NCBI RefSeq assembly: GCF_021654775.1
Contig: NZ_AP025343.1
Coordinates: 5,795,501-5,859,500, forward strand
Source of the DNA: Paenibacillus azoreducens
GTDB taxonomy: Bacteria > Bacillota > Bacilli > Paenibacillales > Paenibacillaceae
Length of the DNA: 64,000 bases
Direction of reading: 5' to 3'
A model generated the notes under the pieces. It was given only the letters and a program-made list of their open reading frames with translations, was not told the DNA's origin and searched no databases. The stretch's first letter is position 1. Each line of letters opens with the position of its first letter. Below are positions 35,149-43,861 of this stretch, piece after piece. The position numbers and the translations under genes were made by a program.

Positions 35149-38115
35149 TTATTTTGAATTTTTCCTGGCGGATTCTATAAGCAAATCAATCATTCTTAGA
35201 TTATTTTTTGATGGTTTTACTTTTTTACCTACTTCTACGTTTAGGGGATCAGCAACTACTACTCTTCCATCTTTTCCAATTAGAAACTGCAAATCATTAA
35301 TCTTGATCTTCTTTTCAACCATTATTTTTCTTATAGCAGTTAAATCCTCAATACTTCGTTGATTCAATAATGATGATTCTCCAACTATTTGCACCTTACC
35401 ATCATGTAATTTTACTATATCTTTGGAACCTTGTGCAAACCTGTCAAACATAAGGGCATCTTTTCCATCAACAAAAATTGAGCGTCCATTTACTGTCGGT
35501 AATCCTAGCTCATCAAGTTTGTTCAACAAACCCAACTCTTCTGTAATTAGCTTTTGTGGCTTACCGTCTTTTAGAACCCCTACAGCTTTATCCTCCCCAT
35601 AGGCGTACACATTCTTATTCCCCCCACTACCTAATAGTTCTCCTAAATCACCGCTTGATAAATTTGGTTTACCCGTCCCCTCATTCTTTCCCTTCTTCCC
35701 ACTAGATCCCTCCCCGCCCTTGGAAAAGAACCTCGATTTCTCATTCTTAACGATTTCTAGTGAATTTATTCCATTGGTTGTTTGTTTAATCAAGATATGA
35801 AAGGGCGCTTTCTCCATCATGGATCGGTTCATCTTTTTGGCTGCTGTATCAAGAGAATCGATCGTTTTTTCTAATAGGGAACCTCTCGTTTTGAATCGTC
35901 CATCCCCTACGGCACCGCTCTTCCCAAGTATCCCTTTCTTTCCTCCAGGTTTTAGGAAGCCCATTACGCTTTTTTTCGGGTCTTTGATGAAATTTTTAAT
36001 TCCCGTTCCCAGATTTCGAGCCTTGCTCGCCAGCGCCGCTCCATCCGTCATAACAGTCAATGCTGCATCTACAACTAAAACATCCGTTTGACCCGTTGCA
36101 TAACCCATATTATAGTTTTCTTCTTTTGTCGTTGTAAGGAGACTCGTTGAGGGCGCCTTAAAGCTTGTCACTACTGGATCGACTATGCCTTCCTTGGCCG
36201 ATTTCAATGCTTGTTTTACATCTTGCCCAATCTCATCCGTTGATTTCTGGAAGGTTATCAAATCCCATGTATAGCTGATTCCTGATACTACGCCCTTTAG
36301 CGTCTCATTGCGTTCCATCAGTGGGGCTACTTCTTTTCCGCTTACACTTGAATAAAGTCCTTGTACATCCTTTCCGGCTTCATCCCAACTCTGTAATCGA
36401 AGTGGCGAAGTAAGTTGATGTACTGTTGTTAACGCCATATCTCCTACATCGACAACAAAGTTCCAGAGCCCTTTTGCTGTATCTTTGTACGAATCGATTC
36501 GTCCTTCATTCCTAGCAGCTTCGCTTTCCTGGATCTTTTGAAATTTAACCCAATCCCTACCGTGCTCCTTCACCTTCTGCTCAAACTCACTTAAGATTGG
36601 CTCGAAATTTTCTCTTTCCCCGGTAGCGGAAAACTCAATTAAATCGCTCTTGGAATTCACTTCTTCTTCCAACCCCAGCGATCCTTTTACCTCTTTCTGC
36701 GTACTTGGCGCTGTGCCTTCATCTGCTTCCAATGTATCAACAATGCTTTCTAAGGACAAGCTCTCTTTTGCATTTATCTCTATGTGATCTCCGCTTAATT
36801 CAATGCTGCCTGATGCTAATATACTGAGTTGTTGACTTCCAGCAAAATTGATCCCGGTGTAACTGTTCATTCCAATGTACAACTGCTTGTCTATTCCTGT
36901 AATGTTTAGTTCTTTGTCTCCTAAAGTAAATTCCTTTCCATGTGGATTACCGAAGGTCTTCACACCCGGATCAGCCATCTTTTGCTGCTGTTTTTCCGCG
37001 TAATTCGCTCCCGGTTCATGCCTTACCGATTGAATAACAGTGGCCTCATCCTCATCCGGACTTGGAAAATATAATTTCACTTTACTGCCGATTTCCGGCA
37101 TCATGTGCCACACTTGATTCCCTTCGGCAGCATATGGAAACCATTGTGCGGTATCAGGTTTTTGATCATTATCCATATCTAAATGTACTTTGACCTGTTG
37201 CCGACTAACCCCAATAATTTTACCGTTTATGGCCGCCCCAATGATGACATTATTATGTATTTTCCCATATGTATAACCTTCACGTGGGCCGCATTCATAT
37301 GACCATATTAGCCGTCCATGTTTCATCTCAGCTTTTCTTTTTGCTATTACACAGGTGTGAGTTCCTATAATCACTTCATCCCCGATATCCAACAATCCCG
37401 CCCACTCAAAGGAATAGATCGTCGCGTTTCCTCGGGTTTTCTTAACATGTTCACTGGAAGCACTATACTGATAGGCTTGAATTCGTCTCGTCGCCATAAG
37501 CGGGTGATCTTCTTTCAATTCGATCTGGTTTCTCCCTTCAGGAATACCAATCCAGAAACGGGGGTTATGTGATGTAATATCCGGAATAAGAGGGGCCTTT
37601 CCATGGGATGCGAGTCTCTTCAAAAAGGACCAGTCTGTCTCTTCATACTGCATAATAAACTTGCCCGTTTGTTTGTCACGAAACGTGTGATCAATAAAGT
37701 CACTCTTCGGATACATGCAAACCACATGATTAAATATCTCGATATACCGCTGGTTTACATGCTGGAAGCTTCTTTTTTTCTTCTGCGTATCCATGTCATA
37801 GGTATGTGAGACCGCCTCGACTGTAACCCGATGTTCCCCATGCATAACCTGAAACGAAATTTGCAAAATTTGTCCAAGAAATAGTGGCTTAAGCTTCCCA
37901 TTCACAGAAGAATCATAGATTTCAAGATAATCATGAAGCCCGGAATTCATTAAAATCCGATCCTCTGCATCTGCAGATACTCTGCCGATAAGTCGTACTC
38001 TCGCATGTTCTCCGATCTGGTGTGTAATTTCGAGAGATTCAATACGAACCGCTCCATAGGACCAAACCACCTGAAGCGTCTCATTTGTTACGTATTTTTG
38101 AGTCTGCTGTGCCAT
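35149..38115 (-). CDS. VgrG-like spike with polymorphic C-terminal toxin
   Basis: 988 residues. Residues ~1-290: phage gpD/gp27-like hub (QRYIEIFNHVVCMYP, FIMQYEETDWSFLKRLASHG, a VgrG hallmark). ~290-370: gp5 OB-fold (NGKIIGVSRQQVKVHLDMDN, MPEIGSKVKLYFPSPDEDEA). ~385-460: beta-strand repeats of a needle-like helix (GINFAGSQQLSILASGSIEL). ~460-630: helical region; ~630-810: linker repeated elsewhere, with a hydrophobic GYATGQTDVLVVDAALTVM segment. ~812-988: toxin (kinase-like; see findings). The ATG at 38115 has GGAGGG upstream; the frame continues 81 bases further without a ribosome site. It should trimerise at the tail tip and carry the toxin into a target. Confidence 0.9.
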   Translation of the reverse strand: MAQQTQKYVTNETLQVVWSYGAVRIESLEITHQIGEHARVRLIGRVSADAEDRILMNSGLHDYLEIYDSSVNGKLKPLFLGQILQISFQVMHGEHRVTVEAVSHTYDMDTQKKKRSFQHVNQRYIEIFNHVVCMYPKSDFIDHTFRDKQTGKFIMQYEETDWSFLKRLASHGKAPLIPDITSHNPRFWIGIPEGRNQIELKEDHPLMATRRIQAYQYSASSEHVKKTRGNATIYSFEWAGLLDIGDEVIIGTHTCVIAKRKAEMKHGRLIWSYECGPREGYTYGKIHNNVIIGAAINGKIIGVSRQQVKVHLDMDNDQKPDTAQWFPYAAEGNQVWHMMPEIGSKVKLYFPSPDEDEATVIQSVRHEPGANYAEKQQQKMADPGVKTFGNPHGKEFTLGDKELNITGIDKQLYIGMNSYTGINFAGSQQLSILASGSIELSGDHIEINAKESLSLESIVDTLEADEGTAPSTQKEVKGSLGLEEEVNSKSDLIEFSATGERENFEPILSEFEQKVKEHGRDWVKFQKIQESEAARNEGRIDSYKDTAKGLWNFVVDVGDMALTTVHQLTSPLRLQSWDEAGKDVQGLYSSVSGKEVAPLMERNETLKGVVSGISYTWDLITFQKSTDEIGQDVKQALKSAKEGIVDPVVTSFKAPSTSLLTTTKEENYNMGYATGQTDVLVVDAALTVMTDGAALASKARNLGTGIKNFIKDPKKSVMGFLKPGGKKGILGKSGAVGDGRFKTRGSLLEKTIDSLDTAAKKMNRSMMEKAPFHILIKQTTNGINSLEIVKNEKSRFFSKGGEGSSGKKGKNEGTGKPNLSSGDLGELLGSGGNKNVYAYGEDKAVGVLKDGKPQKLITEELGLLNKLDELGLPTVNGRSIFVDGKDALMFDRFAQGSKDIVKLHDGKVQIVGESSLLNQRSIEDLTAIRKIMVEKKIKINDLQFLIGKDGRVVVADPLNVEVGKKVKPSKNNLRMIDLLIESARKNSK
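35683..36225 (-). repeat. Linker repeat copy A (in the intact VgrG gene)
   Basis: The full-length linker within the functional gene, copied at 29083-29632, 30790-30954 and 33739-34133. It ends exactly where the toxin sequence diverges. Confidence 0.9.
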
Positions 38116-38146
38116 CGTGCCTTCCCTCCCCTCATAAATTCCAACA

Positions 38147-38524
38147 CTAGTCTTGCCCCCCGTTTTTGGTGATCGTAATCTTACCTCCCAATGCACATGT
38201 CAGCGTAGCACGGTCTAATAAAGCTGGCTCATCATCGATCGACAAATCCGTTTTTCCATGAGACCAACGTCCGCATAATTCCGGCTGGCAGACCTCGTCC
38301 GTTTTTTTACAGAAACCAAATAACCCAATATTTTTTTCAACCACACAATCAGCGACGTTCATTACGGGTTTGCCCTTGATATATACACCATGAGACTGAG
38401 GCAAGTTCAAACTGGAAGGAAGAGATCCCTCACTGCAAGTCAATTCCGCTCCTCGTACAACATAAGTGTCTCCTTCCGCTAACAACCCTGCAGCTATTAA
38501 ACTAATAATCGAACCTAATGACAT
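38147..38524 (-). CDS. DUF4280 PAAR-like tip protein
   Basis: 125 residues of the DUF4280 type: TYVVRGAELTCSEGSLPSSLNLPQSHGVYIKGKPVMNVADC..IGLFGFC, a further C..LCG..W and ending LTCALGGKITITKNGGQD. DUF4280 proteins are PAAR-like and are thought to cap the VgrG trimer as a sharp tip. GAGGGG precedes the ATG. It sits 31 bases before the toxin-bearing VgrG. Confidence 0.9.
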   Translation of the reverse strand: MSLGSIISLIAAGLLAEGDTYVVRGAELTCSEGSLPSSLNLPQSHGVYIKGKPVMNVADCVVEKNIGLFGFCKKTDEVCQPELCGRWSHGKTDLSIDDEPALLDRATLTCALGGKITITKNGGQD

Positions 38525-38553
38525 GAAAGCATCCCCTCATTCTCACTGACTTA

Positions 38554-39174
38554 TCATTCAAAAAAGATTATTGTTTGAATAATTGCGGCAGACATCGGTC
38601 TCCAGATGTCGGCTTGTTCCGCTTTAAACTGAAAGGAACCATGCAGCAATCTATCCCTGCACACGGTTAAAAAAACGAACTGATAAAACTGTCCATTTTC
38701 CGTTTGAATTAAACAATCATAAGTTTCAAAGCCCCTTAGCTTAATAGACTCGCTTTCTAATTCGAACAGCTTAATCTCCGGTTTTCTAAATTTGCTCTCA
38801 ATCAACATGCAATCTTTTAACATTTCAAGGTCTATCCCAGCTTCAATAGACTCTCCTAAATGGATTCCGCATGATATCTCCCCGGTATCATTCATAAAAA
38901 GATACTGATTTCGAATCCGGTCATCTTTCCCTTTTTCAAGGAAGGCATTAGCCACCGGCGCTAAAACTACTGGTAAAGGAATTTCCAGTGCATTTTCAAA
39001 CAATCGTTGTTTCTTTAACTTAATCGTGTGGTGTTTGTAACATACCTCGCCATTGCTCACCATCTCTTTCCAGTCCAATTCTGAGATGGTGTCTAGCCCT
39101 TCATTTAATTCACGTTCACGCTGTTGATGAACAAGGTAACCTGTTATTTGTTGATCCCAGTAATAATTACTCAT
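38554..39174 (-). CDS. Unknown protein, possible DcrB/Eag-like adaptor
   Basis: 206 residues, no signal or membrane segment. Core: IKLKKQRLFENALEIPLPVVLAP, DRIRNQYLFMNDTGEISCGIHLG, SESIKLRGFETYDCLIQT and LHGSFQFKAEQADIWRPMSAAIIQTI. The order of strands (native-state reading, target of an Asp/Thr pattern) recalls DcrB/Mog1-fold Eag chaperones that bind VgrG or Rhs effectors, but this is a weak resemblance. ATG at 39174 with GGAGG eight bases upstream; overlaps the gene before by eight bases. Confidence 0.5.
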   Translation of the reverse strand: MSNYYWDQQITGYLVHQQRERELNEGLDTISELDWKEMVSNGEVCYKHHTIKLKKQRLFENALEIPLPVVLAPVANAFLEKGKDDRIRNQYLFMNDTGEISCGIHLGESIEAGIDLEMLKDCMLIESKFRKPEIKLFELESESIKLRGFETYDCLIQTENGQFYQFVFLTVCRDRLLHGSFQFKAEQADIWRPMSAAIIQTIIFFE

Positions 39175-39685
39175 CCACATTTCCTCCAGCTTGATTGACG
39201 CTCTCAAGTATGAACCCCGTCAACTCTCTACGCAGTAGACTTTCTGCCGCATCCAGACTAACCAGATAAAGAGGCTCCCGGATTCCCTGGATCGAAAAAA
39301 AATGATGTTTCTTGATTTTCTGGCTATCAACTATAAGATTCTTCAAGCTCCTGTCCGGATAAAATTCAGTTTCGGGTGACAAGCAATCCACTGAAGGTAC
39401 ATAAAATGACCAGTATGTGTGTTGTAAGTAATTTTGCCGATCAATCAGGTCCATCTGTTTGTATTCCATTTGGGGATTATATAAGGCCAAAGTATTTTTC
39501 ATTTCATCCGACATCATGGGCCATGGTTTGGAAAGCCAGTCAAAATACTGCTCCTCAGAGGTTTGATCAACAGGGATAACAGAAACGGATGGGAGCTGGT
39601 TAAAAGATTTTGGCAGGTCTTGTCTTTGGGGATCTACTTTATAAATAATCCGATCATCATCTTTTAACAGGTAATATTCCCTCAT
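39167..39685 (-). CDS. Unknown protein between pentapeptide and adaptor genes
   Basis: 172 residues, hydrophilic: MREYYLLKDDDRIIYKVDPQ, a Trp-rich WLSKPWPMMSDEMK and TYWSFYVPSVDCLS. No family recognised; it has some feel of Imm11-type or DUF-type accessory proteins. Its frame overlaps the next gene by eight bases, showing coupling to the VgrG block. GGGGCGG precedes the ATG at 39685. Confidence 0.6.
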   Translation of the reverse strand: MREYYLLKDDDRIIYKVDPQRQDLPKSFNQLPSVSVIPVDQTSEEQYFDWLSKPWPMMSDEMKNTLALYNPQMEYKQMDLIDRQNYLQHTYWSFYVPSVDCLSPETEFYPDRSLKNLIVDSQKIKKHHFFSIQGIREPLYLVSLDAAESLLRRELTGFILESVNQAGGNVDE

Positions 39686-39701
39686 CTTTCCGCCCCTTTT
39701 C

Positions 39702-40793
39702 TTAAAGAACTGTGTCAATAGATTGCAATTGTTCTTCGCTCAATTGATATTTGTTTACATCACTTTCCGAAAAAATAGCGCCGCGAAGATTCGCGCCTTG
39801 AAAATCCGCGCAGAATAATTCGGCTCCTCTAAAGTCCGCCCCTTCCAAATTTGCATCAGCGAATCTTATGCCCTGAAGCCCTGGTGAACGATACAACCCC
39901 TCGCGGAACCCTTTTCCATTGGCATGTCTGAATGAAGTCTCACGCAAGTCACATTGACTAAAATCCGCATCCGTAATAAGAGACTGGCTAAAGTCGGATT
40001 GGGATAGGATAGCGCCGTTCCACCGTGTACCAATTAGAATACATCCCCGTAATTTACAGTTTGTAAGCTGTCCCCCCCTAAAATCGGCATAACGCATTTC
40101 GGTATGATCCAAACTTTGTCCCTGTAAAGAAAGTTCTGTTAAATCCTCATACGCCAATTGAATATCTTGTCTCTGGAGTTTCCTGACATACTGCAAAGTT
40201 TTGGCTTGGGAATCGGAAACATAAATGTCCTCGCTTATATCTTTGAACTCTCCAATTCGTATCCGGAAAATCTCAGACTTTGCGATATGCTTTGCCTCAG
40301 GCAGCTCCATTGCCTGGCAAATTGCTAATCTTGCTATCGCAACGACAAATTGATGGTAGTAAGGAATGTACTTTAACATAATCCGCTCACGATCACCGGG
40401 CTGAAACAGCCTGAAATATTTCTTTAACTTCTGTGCTAATAAACTCTGAAGCGGAGCAAACGACTTATAAAACCACGAAGCATCATACCAAGAAAAGCAC
40501 TCGTTCTCATCGCCATACCACTCTTCAGAATAAGCCTCGATTAAATAAGTATATTTTTGCTGTAATATAGAGGTACGAAGTAATGAATAATGAATATAAG
40601 CAATGGGAGCCTTTCTCCCCCTTTCTTGCAATTGTTTGATTTTCACGCACATCTGCTGAAAGGAATGAATAAAATCTTGGATAAGCCGATCTTTTTGTGT
40701 ATGAAACTCTGCCTCTAAAATTGAAAACGCATCGTTCATAGCCGATTCTAAAATTTCATCAATGATCTCCTGTCGGGTCTGTTCGCTATTCAT
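39702..40793 (-). CDS. Helical protein with C-terminal pentapeptide repeats
   Basis: 363 residues. Residues 1-190 are mainly helical with no recognised family (SILEAEFHTQKDRLIQDFIH); from ~215 a pentapeptide beta-helix begins (LTELSLQGQSLDHTEMRYAD, SQSDFSQSLITDADFSQCDL, ANLEGADFRGAELFCADFQG). In T6SS loci, pentapeptide proteins sit beside PAAR and DUF2169 and may help load effectors; the same place here suggests a similar role (inference). GGGTGAG precedes the ATG. Confidence 0.8.
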   Translation of the reverse strand: MNSEQTRQEIIDEILESAMNDAFSILEAEFHTQKDRLIQDFIHSFQQMCVKIKQLQERGRKAPIAYIHYSLLRTSILQQKYTYLIEAYSEEWYGDENECFSWYDASWFYKSFAPLQSLLAQKLKKYFRLFQPGDRERIMLKYIPYYHQFVVAIARLAICQAMELPEAKHIAKSEIFRIRIGEFKDISEDIYVSDSQAKTLQYVRKLQRQDIQLAYEDLTELSLQGQSLDHTEMRYADFRGGQLTNCKLRGCILIGTRWNGAILSQSDFSQSLITDADFSQCDLRETSFRHANGKGFREGLYRSPGLQGIRFADANLEGADFRGAELFCADFQGANLRGAIFSESDVNKYQLSEEQLQSIDTVL

Positions 40794-40808
40794 CTTTACT
40801 CACCCAAT

Positions 40809-42302
40809 TCAATTCATTTTGATTTCCGTTCCTTCAATAAGAATCTTTTCCTCCTCTAATTGGATGCTGTTTTCTTTGCCTGATAGAGTTACAGTATTTG
40901 CGGAGATTAGAATATTGCTGGATCCCAATACAATATTGCCATTAGCGGTGATTGATATATTTTGGTCGCTTACGATATTTATTCCTTTTTCATCATCCAG
41001 CGTGATAAACATATTCCCCGACTTTATAATGATGGAACTTGGCCCCAAGGAGATGAGCTTTCCATATTTCGTATAGAATGTCTTAGTGTCGGGATCTTCT
41101 TTAGGGTCTTTATCTGCTTTCGCTTTAGCCTGGTTCTGGGAATGGCTTGCAGCCGGTTGGGATGAGACGGCGGTTGAGGCCGTTGGTTTTGGGGGAATTT
41201 CCCGCGGAACCGAGCTTATTGCGATCCCCTCTTCCTCTTTTTTACTCGGAAAATAAATACGTATACTGTCGCCTATTTCGGGCATACAATACCATCCGGT
41301 ATTATCCTCAGAAGCATAAATAGTTGAATAAGGAAACCAATAGTCGGAGTTAGCATCCAATTGGTCGTCCATGTCCAGTTTGGCTCGAATGGTATCCCTG
41401 CGAATCTGGATAACCTTGCCCTGAATTGATGCGCCAATAATAGCTTCATTGTGAATTTTCTTTTGTCTCAATCCTTTTCGTGGATACAGCTTGTATTGAT
41501 GCTCAATGATACCGTTTCTAGTTTCGGAAATAACTGATGCTACAACCAAAGGACGCGACTTGAACATTACCTCATGACCAGGTTCAAGCAATTGAGTCGA
41601 TTGTACTTCATATATCGTGTAATCCGCGTCACTAACACCGGGAACACCGTTATCAACGGCCTTCTTATACTCTTCCATATCTTTTCGTACCGTATAATAG
41701 ATGGTAGAAAGTTCACCTTTGTTTTGACCGGTAGGAACACCAAAATATATCTTAGGAAAATGAAACCCGTTTGCCGGAACCAGTGCTGTATAAAACCTGG
41801 AAGCCATTCGTTTCAGAAATTGCCAGTCTGTTTCCTCATACTGCATAATCAGTGTATTTGTCTTCTTATGCGCTGTTGCCGCATCGATCATATCTGCATT
41901 TTTATATGAAGAAATGACTTCTTTGATCAAAGAACTATATGAAATGTTGGGATTCTGAAAAGAACGCTTTTTCAGCTTAATATCAAGAAGATACGAATGG
42001 GAAATAGCTTCGACATGTAGATAGTAGACGCCACGTACGGTATTGACTCTTACTTTACTGACTAGCCCGGTAAACAAACAATGCTCCGTCTTCCCGGCAT
42101 CATCTTGAATGACAACCTTAATAGAAGTTTCCGCATCGGTTTGATTTACATAACTGTCCTTTTTTTCGTCTGAAATAATAGCTGAGAATGTTAATGTTGA
42201 ATGTTTATTTATACCTTTCGTTATTTTCATGTGCTGCAAATGAATAATTTTATAGGGAGCAATCCGAATATTACCTACAGCGTTACTAATTGTAGCAGTC
42301 AT
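40809..42302 (-). CDS. VgrG-like spike without toxin
   Basis: 497 residues with the same layout as the toxin-bearing VgrG: gpD/gp27-like hub (~1-280, YEETDWQFLKRMASRFYTAL), OB-fold (~287-360, GKVIQIRRDTIRAKLDMDDQ, MPEIGDSIRIYFPSKKEEEG), a Pro/Ala/Ser linker (~370-400), then a beta-rich tip (GKLISLGPSSIIIKSGNMF, NISITANGNIVLGSSNI). No C-terminal toxin. It may form the default hub, alone or mixed with the toxin version in one trimer. GGGAGG precedes the ATG. Confidence 0.9.
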   Translation of the reverse strand: MTATISNAVGNIRIAPYKIIHLQHMKITKGINKHSTLTFSAIISDEKKDSYVNQTDAETSIKVVIQDDAGKTEHCLFTGLVSKVRVNTVRGVYYLHVEAISHSYLLDIKLKKRSFQNPNISYSSLIKEVISSYKNADMIDAATAHKKTNTLIMQYEETDWQFLKRMASRFYTALVPANGFHFPKIYFGVPTGQNKGELSTIYYTVRKDMEEYKKAVDNGVPGVSDADYTIYEVQSTQLLEPGHEVMFKSRPLVVASVISETRNGIIEHQYKLYPRKGLRQKKIHNEAIIGASIQGKVIQIRRDTIRAKLDMDDQLDANSDYWFPYSTIYASEDNTGWYCMPEIGDSIRIYFPSKKEEEGIAISSVPREIPPKPTASTAVSSQPAASHSQNQAKAKADKDPKEDPDTKTFYTKYGKLISLGPSSIIIKSGNMFITLDDEKGINIVSDQNISITANGNIVLGSSNILISANTVTLSGKENSIQLEEEKILIEGTEIKMN

Positions 42303-42338
42303 TTCTTTAACCTCCCGTTACTCATTCATGTTTAATTT

Positions 42339-43109
42339 CTAATCCACAATCATCCTCTGGCTCGCACTCAGCCCCATCCCCATGCGGCTGCTGCCGCGGG
42401 CCTGTTCGAGAATCCGGGCTAAATACTTATGTATTTCCACATTGGTGTAATCTTTGTAGGCAATGCTGAGACGTCTTGCGATATAATGCAAAATAACGTC
42501 CCGGCTGACCGTGCCCTCGTTCAGGCACATCATGGCGAACACCATGTCCTGCGGATCTGCGCTCCCCTTTCCGAGCATTTCCTCGGCGAAACGCCGCATG
42601 ATCGCCGGGGACAAGGTGCTTTTGCCGAAGGACGCGATGAAGACATGTAACACATTGACGGTGTTGTATTCCGTGGCCATGTCCTGGAAATTTTGATAGT
42701 CCTGGCGCAGTCTTGCGCCATCCTTTAGCTTGAAGCGGCATAGCTCCAATTCGGATGCGCGCGTCTCCAGGTGTTGATCCAGTACAATCTCGCTTCGGAA
42801 CTCATACCAATCGCTGTCTTCCCGGCCCTCTTGAAAACGGATTTTGACCACGCTCTCCCGCCCCGTTGCCATATACGACAGAACCGCCGGCTGTTTCATG
42901 ATGTATATTCGGCCTTGGTGCTTGACGATCCCGGGTGCAACCGTCAGCGAATCAGGCCCAACCGAAATGGCTGCCCCAGTCACGATGCCGTCTGTGTAAT
43001 CTTGGTAGTAGATGTCGGTAAATTCACGCGGGAAATCCCGCAAATTTTCCAGCATCGCTGTTTTTAAGATCCGGCCCTTATTGAATTTCGGTGCGATATG
43101 GGTGAACAA
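42339..43109 (-). CDS. Possible baseplate or tail-fibre-base protein
   Basis: 256 residues. KFNKGRILKTAMLENLRDFP and DIYYQDYTDGIVTGAAISVG..GIVKHQGRIYIM have the look of the N-terminal domain of phage wedge or fibre-connecting proteins; a helical C-terminus (~160-256) has RRFAEEMLGKG and YLARILEQARGSSRMG. No family named. TTG start at 43109 has AGGAGGG six bases upstream; an ATG at 43115 is also possible. Its place between sheath/tube regulators and VgrG suits a baseplate role (inference). Confidence 0.65.
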   Translation of the reverse strand: MFTHIAPKFNKGRILKTAMLENLRDFPREFTDIYYQDYTDGIVTGAAISVGPDSLTVAPGIVKHQGRIYIMKQPAVLSYMATGRESVVKIRFQEGREDSDWYEFRSEIVLDQHLETRASELELCRFKLKDGARLRQDYQNFQDMATEYNTVNVLHVFIASFGKSTLSPAIMRRFAEEMLGKGSADPQDMVFAMMCLNEGTVSRDVILHYIARRLSIAYKDYTNVEIHKYLARILEQARGSSRMGMGLSASQRMIVD

Positions 43110-43161
43110 TGGCATCCCTCCTTTCCAGATTCCTATGGAGTCCATTCAAATGTACTTATTG

Positions 43162-43305
43162 TGGCTGCGGCGGATACTCCGGGTACTGGAGATGTTCCGG
43201 GTATGGCGGATATTGCTGATACTGCGCTTTACTCATATCAAGCACCCTTTTATCTACTACATAAGTTTTCGCAATGATATCGTGAAGAGGCGGGTTTACA
43301 GCGCC
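43162..43305 (-). pseudogene. Duplicate tail of an RDD protein
   Basis: A frame without start reads AVNPPLHDIIAKTYVVDKRV, then DMSKAQYQQYPPYPEHLQYP and ends PPQPQ. The LHDxIAKTYVV stretch repeats the C-terminal RDD motif of the gene at 43296-43835 in another frame, followed by a Tyr/Pro tail. Likely left from a tandem duplication. Confidence 0.55.
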
Positions 43306-43835
43306 TTAACAGCCTTGATACTTTGCATTCCTGCATCCAAACTCGCATCCCTGGCGGCCAGATACTCTTGTAACTGCTTTGGATTCACCACATAGGTCTT
43401 GGCGATCTTATCATGCAGCGACTGCCTGTATGGAGTGAAAAACACCATGATATATCCCATGCATAGGATCAGGCTCGAAAGCATCTTGCTCCAAAATCTT
43501 TTGCTCGCCTTGCCAAAACGGAGCCTTTCGTACCTTTCGTTTACCACGATCAGGCCTACCCACTTTTTGCCCCATGTAGCTTGTCTTCCGGACGATTCCA
43601 TCAAAGCGAAATATAGCCAGCAGATGATTAGAATCAGTATTAGCGCCACATTTTTGGATATATCAAAATAAATGACATGGTTCAAATCTTCTATACTTGC
43701 ACCTTGGTTCAAAAGATATTGAGCATAAATCCCGCGGATACGATAAAAAACGGATTCCAGCACGAAAAAAATGAGCCAAACCACAATCAAGTCAAGACAA
43801 TATGCCAAAAGGCGTTTCCAGAAACTTGCGTACAA
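43296..43835 (-). CDS. RDD-family membrane protein
   Basis: 179 residues with three or four membrane helices. RDD features: SFWKRLLAYCLDLIVVWLIF at the start, GRQATWGKKWVGLIVVNE in the loop and SLHDKIAKTYVV near the end. RDD proteins are small transporters or membrane helpers. Here it might anchor or tune the system at the membrane, but no function is known in such loci. TTG start, GAGAGGGAG upstream. Confidence 0.8.
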   Translation of the reverse strand: MYASFWKRLLAYCLDLIVVWLIFFVLESVFYRIRGIYAQYLLNQGASIEDLNHVIYFDISKNVALILILIICWLYFALMESSGRQATWGKKWVGLIVVNERYERLRFGKASKRFWSKMLSSLILCMGYIMVFFTPYRQSLHDKIAKTYVVNPKQLQEYLAARDASLDAGMQSIKAVKAL

Positions 43836-43861
43836 TTTTTCTCCCTCTCTTTTCCTCTGCC

